A DNA stretch of 64,000 nt from Limnohabitans sp. 2KL-1 (GTDB lineage: Bacteria > Pseudomonadota > Gammaproteobacteria > Burkholderiales > Burkholderiaceae_C): assembly GCF_003063435.1 (NCBI RefSeq), contig NZ_NESL01000004.1:186001-250000 (forward strand). The letters run 5' to 3'. The first letter of the stretch is position 1. Every line of letters starts with the position of its first letter. This document shows positions 42,914-50,568 of this stretch, piece after piece. The position numbers were made by a program, and so were the translations under genes. The notes beneath the pieces are model-generated. The model was not told the DNA's origin and did not search any database. It saw only the letters and a program-made list of their open reading frames with translations.

Positions 42914-43213
42914 ATGACAGAAGAATCCACCAGCAACCACAGTGCTGACATCCTGAACCTGCGCCCGGAGGACCTTGATGAGTTGCTCACCCGCGCCGCC
43001 GAGCGAGGTGCCGAGCGCGCATTGGCCTGCCTTGGCCTTGAAAACGGCCACGCCGCCGCCGACATCCGCGACCTGCGGGGTCTCATCGATGCGTGGCGGG
43101 AAGCGCGCCGAACGGCCTGGCAAACCACGATCAAGGTGCTGACCACCGGCGTGTTGGCTGCACTGCTGGTCGGCATCGCCATCAAGTTACGGCTGATGGG
43201 AGGTCCCCAATGA
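42914..43213 (+). CDS. DUF6127-type membrane protein
   Basis: This 99-residue protein (ATG at 42914, GGAG six bases upstream) has a charged N-terminal region LNLRPEDLDELLTRAAERGAERAL and one membrane segment (VLTTGVLAALLVGIAIKL) near the C-terminus. The pattern matches DUF6127, found before holin and lysozyme genes. It overlaps the holin-like gene by 4 bp. Confidence 0.8.
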   Translation: MTEESTSNHSADILNLRPEDLDELLTRAAERGAERALACLGLENGHAAADIRDLRGLIDAWREARRTAWQTTIKVLTTGVLAALLVGIAIKLRLMGGPQ

Positions 43214-43686
43214 TCGAGACACTGTTGGGTGGCTTGCTGGGCGGCGCGTTTCGCCTGGCTCCCGAGGTCCTGAAATGGTTCGACCGCCAAGGCGAGCGTG
43301 AACATGAATTGGCTATGCAGGACAAGGCGTTGGAGTTTGAGAAACTGCGCGGTGCCCAGCGCATGTCCGAGATCGGCGCGGCCGCCGACGGCGCATGGAA
43401 CACCGGCGCAATCGAAACCCTGCGAGATGCCGTGCGCACCCAGGGTGAAAAAATTGGGGTGGCCTGGGCCGATGCACTTTCCAGCACTGTTCGCCCAGTG
43501 ATCACCTACTGGTTCATGGCGCTGTACTGTGCGGCAAAGACGGCGGCGTTCGTCGGTGCCATGTCGGGAGGCGCCGATTGGGGCGCGGCGATCCTGCACG
43601 CCTGGACCGAGGCCGATCAGGCGCTATGGGCCGGGGTGCTGAACTTCTGGTTCCTGGGGCGCGTGTTCGACCGGGTGCGGCCGTGA
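43210..43686 (+). CDS. GTA-type three-TM holin
   Basis: This 158-residue protein starts at the ATG at 43210 (ATGA overlap). An amphipathic start (LLGGLLGGAFRLAPEVLKWF) and a charged helix are followed by VRPVITYWFMALYCAAKTAAF and WAGVLNFWFLGRVFDR, like the GTA_holin_3TM family. It would form pores releasing the endolysin. GTGA overlap with the lysozyme gene. Confidence 0.8.
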   Translation: MIETLLGGLLGGAFRLAPEVLKWFDRQGEREHELAMQDKALEFEKLRGAQRMSEIGAAADGAWNTGAIETLRDAVRTQGEKIGVAWADALSSTVRPVITYWFMALYCAAKTAAFVGAMSGGADWGAAILHAWTEADQALWAGVLNFWFLGRVFDRVRP

Positions 43687-44153
43687 TCGCAGTGCCGCAG
43701 GCGGCCATCGATCTCGCCAAGCGCTTCGAGGGGTTCCATCGGGTGCCGCGGGCCGATCCCGGCCGCGCGCATCCCTACGTCTGCCCGGCTGGCTACTGGA
43801 CCATCGGCTACGGACACCTTTGCGATCCGAAGCATCCGCCGATCACGGAGACTGAAGCCGAGGTCTATCTGGCGCTAGACTTGCAAACGGCGCTCGCAGC
43901 GACCCTGCGTTATTGCCCAGTGCTGGCCACGGAATCTGAATCGCGGCTGGCTGCCATCGTGGATTTCACCTTCAACCTTGGCGCGGGTCGGCTGCAGACA
44001 TCAACGCTGCGACGGCGGATAAACCAGCAGGATTGGTCGGGCGCTGTTCAGGAGTTGCGCCGGTGGGTCTATGGCAGCGGTAAGGTGCTTCCAGGACTCG
44101 TCGCCCGACGTGCCGCTGAAGCATCGCTCTTTCTGTGCGGTTCAATGCGTTGA
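43683..44153 (+). CDS. Phage lysozyme (glycoside hydrolase family 24)
   Basis: This 156-residue protein (GTG start, GTGA overlap) has the GH24 E-x(8)-D/C-x(5)-T pattern: RFEGFHRV with the catalytic Glu, then CPAGYWTIGYGH with the Thr, followed by FNLGAGRLQTSTLRRRIN. It degrades peptidoglycan in the periplasm; no signal peptide is evident, so it depends on the holin. Its 3' end overlaps a leftward gene by 85 bp. Confidence 0.93.
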   Translation: MIAVPQAAIDLAKRFEGFHRVPRADPGRAHPYVCPAGYWTIGYGHLCDPKHPPITETEAEVYLALDLQTALAATLRYCPVLATESESRLAAIVDFTFNLGAGRLQTSTLRRRINQQDWSGAVQELRRWVYGSGKVLPGLVARRAAEASLFLCGSMR

Positions 44154-44377
44154 GCTTCTTCAATGTGGTCGATCTTTGCTTCGAGGGCCGTGACCTGATC
44201 GCTCAGCCGCTGATTTTCTTTTTCAGACGCATCGCGCCTCAGGTTTCCATCGCTGATGGTCGTAAGCAGCTTCGCCTGCCAACTGTCGCCAGCGTCGATA
44301 TTGTTTCTGTCTTGAAAATACGCGAGACCTGAGAAGATTAATGCGAACAAGGCTAGCACCGCCGAAACACCAACCAT
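44069..44377 (-). CDS. Small membrane protein with coiled coil
   Basis: This 102-residue protein has an N-terminal membrane segment (VGVSAVLALFALIFSGLAYF) and a coiled-coil region (SEKENQRLSDQVTALEAKIDHIEEAQ). The last 28 codons overlap the lysozyme gene antisense. It starts one base into the stop of the upstream chimeric gene (TGATG), so the two leftward genes are coupled. It may be an exclusion or lysogeny-conversion protein; function unknown. Confidence 0.65.
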   Translation of the reverse strand: MVGVSAVLALFALIFSGLAYFQDRNNIDAGDSWQAKLLTTISDGNLRRDASEKENQRLSDQVTALEAKIDHIEEAQRIEPHRKSDASAARRATSPGSTLPLP

Positions 44378-45024
44378 CAGACGGCGATGTTGATTTGGGT
44401 CCTTGTGGATTTATCAGCCTTCTCGTCACGCTCGTCCAGTCGCTCCAGTAGGACTGTTGCCGCCTCTGCTAGATCCTTGAGGGTCTTGGCCGAATCGGCT
44501 GTCATCTTTCCCGTCAGGCGAACCATCTCAAGCTCTTCCGCCCGCTCACGCGCCTGCCGAGCAAACTGCTCGTTCATCGCGTGGAAGTGATCCATGTTCG
44601 GTGCATGGATCTCGACATGCGCCGATCTTTTTGTCAGTCGTTCGAACTCAGTCAGGGTCGAGCCCAAGGCAGACGAACTCTTGCGAACCTGATCGAAAAT
44701 ACTGCCGGTAGAGGCCAGCATTTTCTCGCGCATCCGCCGCATATCATTTGCATGTTCTTCGAGTTCTTTCTTGAGCAACCTATCAACATAGGTAGGGTCT
44801 GCAAAACCTTGGTCGGTGTGCCAGCGGGACAGCGCCGCGAGCCGCTGGCGCAGTGTGTTCATGGCCAGGGTAGCCGCGTGGTCGGCCAAATAGCGGGAAA
44901 CGGCGTCAGCCGTCGAGGGCAACAAGCCTTTCCACTCTATTTCAAAATGCCATATGGCCGAAGCGTAGCTTCGCCGCGTGTTGTCGCGTTCAGCAGCCTC
45001 GATGTATTGGGCGAGACGAGTCAT
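44377..45024 (-). CDS. Chimeric ORF: integrase N-terminus fused to phage coiled-coil protein
   Basis: The N-terminal 78 residues (from the ATG at 45024; ATG 45060 also possible) read MTRLAQYIEAAERDNTRRSY and TLRQRLAALSRWHTDQGFADPT, the SAM-like core-binding domain of tyrosine recombinases. There is no catalytic domain. After about 44791 the frame continues into an unrelated helical protein (YVDRLLKKELEEHANDMRRMREKM, then a long coiled coil ending INIAV). The junction falls within a perfect 6-bp dyad. I infer phage DNA is inserted into an integrase gene and the reading frame runs across. Confidence 0.75.
   Translation of the reverse strand: MTRLAQYIEAAERDNTRRSYASAIWHFEIEWKGLLPSTADAVSRYLADHAATLAMNTLRQRLAALSRWHTDQGFADPTYVDRLLKKELEEHANDMRRMREKMLASTGSIFDQVRKSSSALGSTLTEFERLTKRSAHVEIHAPNMDHFHAMNEQFARQARERAEELEMVRLTGKMTADSAKTLKDLAEAATVLLERLDERDEKADKSTRTQINIAV
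44778..44793. repeat. Inverted repeat at the prophage right junction
   Basis: ACCTAT and ATAGGT flank CAAC exactly where integrase homology ends (the DPT codons). Serine integrase core sites often have such imperfect dyads, so this is a candidate right attachment site; no second copy was found inside the window. Confidence 0.5.
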
Positions 45025-45122
45025 GTCACTGTCGTCAGGCGCCCGCCGGTCCACATGCAAGCTCTACAGCTGACAGGCAAGAGTGCCGCAAGTTTGGTTG
45101 CGCCTGGCGCTGCAGGGCAAGC

Positions 45123-45452
45123 TCAGGCAAACTGCAGCTCGATCTTGCCGGCGCGGCGCCGCACCGGGCCGACCACGATCTTCACATCGTGACCCAGCCT
45201 GGCTACCAGCTCCAACAGCTTGGCTTCGCTGACCCCGCGGAATTTGCCGCGCGTGATGCGCGAGACCTTGGATTGATCGATTCCCAGCAGCGTCGCCGCA
45301 TCTTCTTGCGTCAGGCGGCGCGCCTTGATCGCGCGGGCGATCTCGCCTGCAAGCTGGGATTTTCGCTGCATTTCCGCAGCGTCGGTATAACCCAGGTCGA
45401 CATAGACATTGGTGCCGCCTTCTTCGATCATGATTTCGTTGTGACCATTCAT
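45123..45452 (-). CDS. HigA-like XRE antitoxin
   Basis: This 109-residue protein starts at the ATG at 45452 (ATGA overlap with the toxin gene). Its HTH (RLTQEDAATLLGIDQSKVSRITRG) is of the HigA/XRE type, with a C-terminal extension (VKIVVGPVRRRAGKIELQF). It would neutralise the upstream toxin and repress the operon through the dyad at 45842-45859. Confidence 0.85.
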   Translation of the reverse strand: MNGHNEIMIEEGGTNVYVDLGYTDAAEMQRKSQLAGEIARAIKARRLTQEDAATLLGIDQSKVSRITRGKFRGVSEAKLLELVARLGHDVKIVVGPVRRRAGKIELQFA

Positions 45453-45832
45453 TTGCGTGCTCCTTGCTGTGCTTGCCATGCTTCGAAATCCTGCTTCGCG
45501 GCTTTCAGGCGGATATTGATCAAGTCCATGTCCGGCTTCGGCGTGGCGATGCCGCTTTTGGACTTCTTCTGGAAGCAGTGCAGGACATAAACCCACCCGG
45601 CGAACTTGACGGTATAGACGGCCCGGAAGGTGTCGCCCTGATGGTCCTCGACCACCTCCAGCACGCCGGCCGAACCGAAACCCGTCATCACCTTGGCATC
45701 CTGGTGCTTGCCGCCAGCCTGGGCTAGGTCGATGGCATGGCCAAAAACGTCTTTGACGTCTTCTGGCATCGCATCCAGATCGCGCTTGGCGGAACTGACC
45801 CACTTGATGGGCTTGCGTGCTTGCTTCAGCAT
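45449..45832 (-). CDS. HigB/RelE-like toxin (Gp49 family)
   Basis: This 127-residue protein has the phage-derived Gp49-like/RelE pattern: VSSAKRDLDAMPEDVKDVFGHAIDLAQAGGKH, then LEVVEDHQGDTFRAVYTVKFAGWVYVLHCFQKKSKSGIATPKPDMDLI. The toxin probably cleaves mRNA on ribosomes. It is first in the operon, toxin before antitoxin, as in higBA. Confidence 0.88.
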   Translation of the reverse strand: MLKQARKPIKWVSSAKRDLDAMPEDVKDVFGHAIDLAQAGGKHQDAKVMTGFGSAGVLEVVEDHQGDTFRAVYTVKFAGWVYVLHCFQKKSKSGIATPKPDMDLINIRLKAAKQDFEAWQAQQGARK

Positions 45833-45841
45833 TGTTTCAAT

Positions 45842-45859
45842 TATGCCCGTTTAGGCATA
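45842..45859. promoter_or_regulatory. Dyad upstream of the higBA-like operon
   Basis: TATGCC and GGCATA form a perfect 6-bp inverted repeat separated by CGTTTA, starting ten bases upstream of the toxin start codon. It is the likely HigA operator. Confidence 0.7.
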
Positions 45860-46066
45860 TCGCCGTCAACTCGCAGAAGGCCAAACCTTGGGCAACATCG
45901 GATTTTCCACGCGGACGCGCCGGCATGCGCATGAAGGGCCGCCGGCGACCGGAAGCCAGATCGGTCGCCTCAAGACCTTGGCGAGGAGCTCGGAGAGGGA
46001 CGACCATGCAAGCCATCCCGGCGCAGGGCACCACGGCAGCTAGCTACAGCGGCACGGTCATCGACC

Positions 46067-46693
46067 TCATGTGCTTGCTTCACGTTGAGCCGTTTCCGAT
46101 GCCTCGCGCAGAATCTCCCGGCCGCCGTTCGCTGCGATCCCGGCCACAACGAGACCCAGCAAAAGGTCTGGCACGTTCGATCCCAGCCACATGACGAGCG
46201 CGCCGGAAAGCACAATGGCTCCATTGACGATGGAGTCATTGCTTGTGAAGATCGCCGACGCCTTGAAGTTCACATCCTCCCCGCGATGGCGGCGCAGTAG
46301 CCTCAGGCACACCAGGTTCAAAGCCGCGTTCACAGCGGCCATGGCCATCATGGCCGGACCGACAGGTTCCTCCCCTCCAGCGAAGCGGCGCAGGACCTCT
46401 ACCAGCAACAGCACGGCAAGGCCGATGAGCAAGAAGCCCGACAAACGCGCCGCACGCACCTTGACCATTGCCGCCCGCCCGACGGCGTAAAGGCTAACCG
46501 CGTAGACCGAAGCATCGGCGAGGTTGTCCAGCCCGGCGCCCATCAGTGCGGTGGAGGCAGCCCACATGCCTAGGCCGATGCCGGCAGCGGACTGTCCCAG
46601 GTTGATCAGCAACACGGTTCGCAGGATCTTGCGGTCGGTCGCGTTGCTCGCGTCCAGCCCGCCGAGCTCGTCGTCTTCCTCGGTGTCAGCCAT
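46067..46693 (-). CDS. Cation diffusion-type membrane transporter
   Basis: This 208-residue protein starts at the ATG at 46693 with AAGGAA at the proper distance. It has six hydrophobic segments, with CDF-like features (MGAGLDNLADASVYAVSLYAVGR; FTSNDSIVNGAIVLSGALVMWLG), with Asp residues in helices II and V placed to bind a divalent metal. It lacks the cytoplasmic C-terminal domain of full CDF transporters (about 300 residues). Part of the metal-responsive island; probable Zn/Cd/Pb export. Confidence 0.8.
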   Translation of the reverse strand: MADTEEDDELGGLDASNATDRKILRTVLLINLGQSAAGIGLGMWAASTALMGAGLDNLADASVYAVSLYAVGRAAMVKVRAARLSGFLLIGLAVLLLVEVLRRFAGGEEPVGPAMMAMAAVNAALNLVCLRLLRRHRGEDVNFKASAIFTSNDSIVNGAIVLSGALVMWLGSNVPDLLLGLVVAGIAANGGREILREASETAQREAST

Positions 46694-46718
46694 ATGTGTA
46701 TTCCTTTTACGTTCCGTC

Positions 46719-46749
46719 ATCCTCAGGCCTATAGGGACTGGAGAGTCAA
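46719..46749 (-). promoter_or_regulatory. Possible PbrR-type promoter of the cation transporter gene
   Basis: On the minus strand TTGACT (46749-46744) is followed by a 19-bp spacer beginning CTC and containing CCTATAGG, then GAGGAT (46724-46719). The -35 and spacing match the other sites, but the dyad and -10 are weak, so this is the least certain member. Confidence 0.45.
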
Positions 46750-46752
46750 GTG

Positions 46753-48960
46753 CTATGGAGCGGAGATGCTGCGGCGCAATTCGGGACGTGGGGTTAGCGA
46801 CGGCACGACCGCCGAAGAGCGTGCTGCCAGGGGTACGGCTGTCAGAGCCTCCCGCAGCTCTGACCGGCTCAGTATCTCCGAGAGAATTCGCGGGGCAGCG
46901 TTTGAGCTGTAGAGCACGTACAGCGGTACGCCGTTGCGACCCAGCGCAGCCAGTGCGGCGGTAATGGCGGGATCGCGCAGCGTCCAGTCCGCGCGCAGCA
47001 GCGTGATGTCCCTGGCGGCGAGATCGGCGAGCACCTCAGGGCTCTGCAGCACCGTCTTCTTGTTGTACTGGCAGGTGACGCACCATGCCGCGGTGAAATC
47101 CACAAACACAGGACGTCCGCTGGCCAGCAGTTGCTCCACCCGGCCCGGCTCCCAGGCCTGCCAGACCCCGTCGCTCACCGCTACAACCCGCTGTAGTGGT
47201 GCTGCAGCGATCTGACCACCGAGAAGCCAAGCGAATCCAGCCGCCCAAGCGACCGCAATCACGCCGACGATTACTCGCGCGCGCCCCGCCAAACCCATGC
47301 TCCAGGCCAGCATGCTAATGGCGATCAAGACCACCAGCAGAGCGCTCGCCGCATCAATGCCACTTTGCTGCCCCAGCACCCACAACAGCCACACCACTGC
47401 GGCGAACATCGGGTAGGCCATCAATTTGCGGAAAGTCACCATCCACTCGCCAGACCGAGGCAGCAAGCGTGCAACTGCCGGAACCCAGCTGGCAACCAGA
47501 TACGGCAGGGCCATGCCGAGGCCCAGCGTCGCAAAGATCAGCAGTGCCTGGACGGCCGGCAGGCCGATGGCGAATCCCAAGGCAGCGCCCATGAACGGCG
47601 CGGTGCAGGGGGACGCGACAACGACGGCCAGCACGCCGGACAGGAAGGAGTTAAGGACAGGATGGCTACTCTGGAGAGATGCCAGGCGAGAGGGAATGAA
47701 CTGGCGGAACTCGAACGCGCCGGCCAGGTTCAGGCCGATCAGGGTGAACAACACGGCAAGTGCAGCGACCACACCGGGCATCTGCAACTGAAACCCCCAA
47801 CCGAGCTGCTGCCCCGCACTGCGTAGCGCAATGACAAGCAGGCCAAGGGCCGCAAACGAGGCAATGACTCCCACGGAATACGCGGCCCCGTCGAGGCGCC
47901 GGGCGCGCTGATCGGCTGCATGCTGGGTGAAGCCGACTACTTTGATCGCGAGCACTGGGAAGACGCAAGGCATCAGGTTCAGGATCAGTCCGCCAAGCAA
48001 CGCGCCCAGCAAGGCAGCCGTGAACGTCAGCCCGGCTCCCGATGCGGCCGCGGCCGTGTTGTTGCGAAGCGCTTCTTGCAAAGCTGGCGACACGGCCACT
48101 GGTGCGGCGGTCGCGGGCCACGTGCCTTGCACCCGCGCGTCGATGCTCCAGCCCTCGTTTCCCTGTGTCAATATGATCGGCATCACGTCGGGACTCTGGC
48201 TGCGCTGAGGCGAGAGCGGGACCTGCGCGGTCCAGACCTGGCCGTCCCATGCTTGGCTCCATTTCGCGGAAGTCTCGATAACCTCCGTCGTTTCTGGAAA
48301 AAACTCCAACGGCTTGCCGCGAAGGCCCGCAGGTAGCCCATTGATCCGAAGCCGCAAAGCATTCCCATCGATCGTGGCGGTTGCCTGACCCGTCAGCGGC
48401 TTGGGCTGTGCCGCAAAGCTCGCCTGGAAAACGGAACCGTGCAAGGCCGTCGCGCTCCTGACAGGAATCGAGAGCGAGAATTCGCCCTCCTCGGGTATGC
48501 ATTGCTCGCGGCACACCAGCCACTGCGCCTTGAGCTTGACCTCCAGCGCGCCACCCAAGAGCGAAGGCTTGAACTCCGGCGTGATGATCAGGGGTACTGG
48601 CAGCAGCACCGTGTTCTCGTAGCCGTAGTTGATCAGCGTGCCGATCGAATATTTGCCGGGCGTTGGCCATACGATCTCGCCCGCCATCACTCCGGCGGGC
48701 AGCTTCCATTCGAGCTTGGTTGGGAGCCCGGAATCGCCGGAATTTTTCCAATACGAGTGCCACTTTGGCTGATGCGCAAGCTGCAGGCCGACCCAGACTG
48801 GCTTGCCCGGCTCCAAGCCCTCGGGCGCATGGGTCAGCAGTTCGGCGCGGGTGCGCTCGGTCACGACCACGCTTTTGCCGCCGGGCTGAGCCGATGCGAC
48901 CCCTCCCCCAAGCAGGATCAGCAGCATGAATAGGCGAGCAATGAGAGATACAGATTGCAT
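46753..48960 (-). CDS. DsbD-family protein-disulfide reductase
   Basis: From the ATG at 48960 (a TTG at 48996 is the alternative) the product has 735 residues. It has a signal peptide (LIARLFMLLILLGGGVASAQP), an N-terminal periplasmic DsbD-alpha-like domain with QWLVCREQCIPEEGEF, eight or so membrane segments with the PCVFP and SPCTAP cysteines of the DsbD core, and a C-terminal thioredoxin domain with AAWCVTCQ. It moves electrons from cytoplasmic thioredoxin to periplasmic partners. Together with the DsbA, CcmG-like and TlpA-like genes of the island it forms a redox set. Confidence 0.92.
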   Translation of the reverse strand: MQSVSLIARLFMLLILLGGGVASAQPGGKSVVVTERTRAELLTHAPEGLEPGKPVWVGLQLAHQPKWHSYWKNSGDSGLPTKLEWKLPAGVMAGEIVWPTPGKYSIGTLINYGYENTVLLPVPLIITPEFKPSLLGGALEVKLKAQWLVCREQCIPEEGEFSLSIPVRSATALHGSVFQASFAAQPKPLTGQATATIDGNALRLRINGLPAGLRGKPLEFFPETTEVIETSAKWSQAWDGQVWTAQVPLSPQRSQSPDVMPIILTQGNEGWSIDARVQGTWPATAAPVAVSPALQEALRNNTAAAASGAGLTFTAALLGALLGGLILNLMPCVFPVLAIKVVGFTQHAADQRARRLDGAAYSVGVIASFAALGLLVIALRSAGQQLGWGFQLQMPGVVAALAVLFTLIGLNLAGAFEFRQFIPSRLASLQSSHPVLNSFLSGVLAVVVASPCTAPFMGAALGFAIGLPAVQALLIFATLGLGMALPYLVASWVPAVARLLPRSGEWMVTFRKLMAYPMFAAVVWLLWVLGQQSGIDAASALLVVLIAISMLAWSMGLAGRARVIVGVIAVAWAAGFAWLLGGQIAAAPLQRVVAVSDGVWQAWEPGRVEQLLASGRPVFVDFTAAWCVTCQYNKKTVLQSPEVLADLAARDITLLRADWTLRDPAITAALAALGRNGVPLYVLYSSNAAPRILSEILSRSELREALTAVPLAARSSAVVPSLTPRPELRRSISAP

Positions 48961-49034
48961 AAAAATGGATAGAAGTACAGCTTTGCGACGCGGCAAACCC
49001 GTCGCCGTCGGGCGAACTATAGGCGTATTCGGGG

Positions 49035-49055
49035 CAAGGCTGGTTAGCAGCCTTG
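49035..49055. repeat. Perfect inverted repeat in the divergent region
   Basis: CAAGGCTG and CAGCCTTG flank GTTAG between the dsbD-like gene and the PbrR-type promoter at 49084. There is no T-run, so it is not a canonical terminator; an operator or stable leader hairpin for the dsbD-like mRNA is possible. Confidence 0.5.
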
Positions 49056-49083
49056 GCTCGCCAGGGGACTCTTTTCGCTGCGC

Positions 49084-49114
49084 TTGACTCTACTGTGGCT
49101 AGAGGGTTTTCAAT
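49084..49114 (+). promoter_or_regulatory. PbrR-type promoter before the sterol desaturase gene
   Basis: TTGACT, a 19-bp spacer with CTCTA/TAGAG dyad (CTCTACTGTGGCTAGAG), and TTCAAT. The long 19-bp spacer is the hallmark of MerR-family activated promoters. The gene starts 29 bp further on. Confidence 0.8.
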
Positions 49115-49142
49115 CTGACCAAATCATTGTCAGAACTGGAAA

Positions 49143-50368
49143 ATGAAACCCAAAAACACTAAGGCGCTCATCCGATACGGCAGCTACCCGCTGATCCTTG
49201 GCGCAACCGCCATAGTGCTTTTCGGCGGGCTTGCTGCCGGCTGGCCGTATTTCCCCACAGTGCCACTCATAGTTGCCGCCGCCCTTGCTTCAGTCGGCTT
49301 GCTGGAGAGGCGACTGCCTTTTCACACGGCCTGGCAACAGGACCACCGCGACAGCGTTTGCGATGCAATCCACGCGGTGGTGAACCTCGCGGTGCTTCTC
49401 ACTGTCCATGGGATCGTGGCTGCCTTGGCGCCTCTATGGTCGGCCGGGGTACGGTGGCCGGACCAGTGGCCGCTTTGGGCGCAGGCTCTTGCCGTCGGTG
49501 TGGTGCTGGATTTCAGCCTCTACAGCATCCATTGGGTAAGTCACCGTGTGGACTGGCTCTGGCGATTCCATGCGATCCACCACAGCTCGGAACGCCTGTA
49601 TGGGCAAACGGGGAACGCCGGCACCCTCTGCAGGCCGGGATGATGGCCGCACCTGGCCTGGTTGCAGTGGTACTGATGGGGGCACCGGCACTTGCCGTCG
49701 GAGCGTGGCTCGGCCTGCTCGCCGTCCACCTCGCATTCCAGCACTCCAACCTGGATTACCGGGTTGGGCCGCTGCGATTCCTGATCGGGGCCGCTGAGGT
49801 CCACCGGTGGCACCACAAGCGCGAGTACGAGGACGCGCAAGTCAACTACGGGGAGTTCTGGATGCTCTGGGACCACCTCTTCGGTACCTTCCGTCTTCCA
49901 AATCGCCAACTGGGCGCCACCGAAGTGGGTTTGAAGGAGACAGACTTTCCAATGGACTATGGTTCGCAGCTGGTCTATCCCTTCAGTCGTCGGCCAGCGA
50001 CGGCCAGCACTTCCTCAGGTGACTATGCGCTCGCCCGCGCCGCTTTCTTGCGCGAGACCGGCATGGCAGTTTCCAGCGAGGCCGCTGGGGACTTGGGTGC
50101 CGCGTGGCGCGCCCATGAGCTTGGACACATCGTGTGCCAGCCCTACCTTGGCTTGCACTTGCTTAGCCACACGGCGATGCTCGGCTTGGCGTGGAGGAGT
50201 CGCGATTATTCGGAAGTGCTGGCCCAGGTGCTTCGTCTCGCGCTGGCCCCAGTAGGTCACGCCCTTGGGCGCACTCCGCCCCAGAACGTCGGCACGGGGC
50301 GCTTTAGGGTGATGGAGCGCGGCACATGGCCGTCGGAACTGGACCCGCTCACTTTCCAGCGCCGATAA
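49143..50368 (+). pseudogene. Sterol desaturase family gene with one-base frameshift, followed by DUF3703-like domain
   Basis: The first frame (from ATG 49143) encodes membrane segments and DFSLYSIHWVSHRVDWLWRFHAIHHSSERLY, the histidine-box region of fatty acid hydroxylases. After 49601 one T appears missing: restoring it continues the same protein as WANGERRHPL in the other frame, then AEVHRWHHKREYEDAQVNYGEFWMLWDHLFGTF. The final 110 residues resemble DUF3703, common in heavy-metal islands. Either the gene is inactive, a sequencing error is present, or two genes were fused. It has its own PbrR-type promoter. Confidence 0.78.
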
Positions 50369-50568
50369 CCCCAGCCGAACGCCGCGGACCCCGGCAGGCA
50401 AGAAGTGGGGTTTGGCCTCTACGCTTCCAGAGGGACGACCTCTCCGCATCGCGTTTCGGACGGACCTGCACCCCGAGCATCTGCGAAATGAGGACTTGTC
50501 GCAGGTGGGGAGACCCACATGTATATCGCCATCAAAATTATCGGACTCGCAGGAGACGCCATAGACGA

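Larger units (their letters stand above)
1..44791. mobile_element. Prophage of tailed siphovirus type, right end near 44.79 kb, left end probably outside the window
   Basis: The order integrase, ImmA/XRE lysogeny switch, replication and recombination genes, HNH, TerS, TerL, portal, protease, capsid, connectors, tail tube, frameshifted chaperone, tape measure, tail tip, fibres, holin and lysozyme is that of an HK97-like temperate siphovirus. No contractile-tail genes (sheath, baseplate spike) are seen, which argues against a myovirus. The right limit is set by the chimeric ORF at 44377-45024, where phage-like coding sequence joins an integrase N-terminus. No matching left junction was found, so the left end is inferred to lie before position 1. 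All structural genes look intact. Confidence 0.85.

Noticed and set aside
47666..48763. 365-residue minus-strand frame within the dsbD-like gene
   Set aside because: Same strand but a different phase from DsbD; the DsbD frame has signal peptide, PCVFP, SPCTAP and CVTC motifs.
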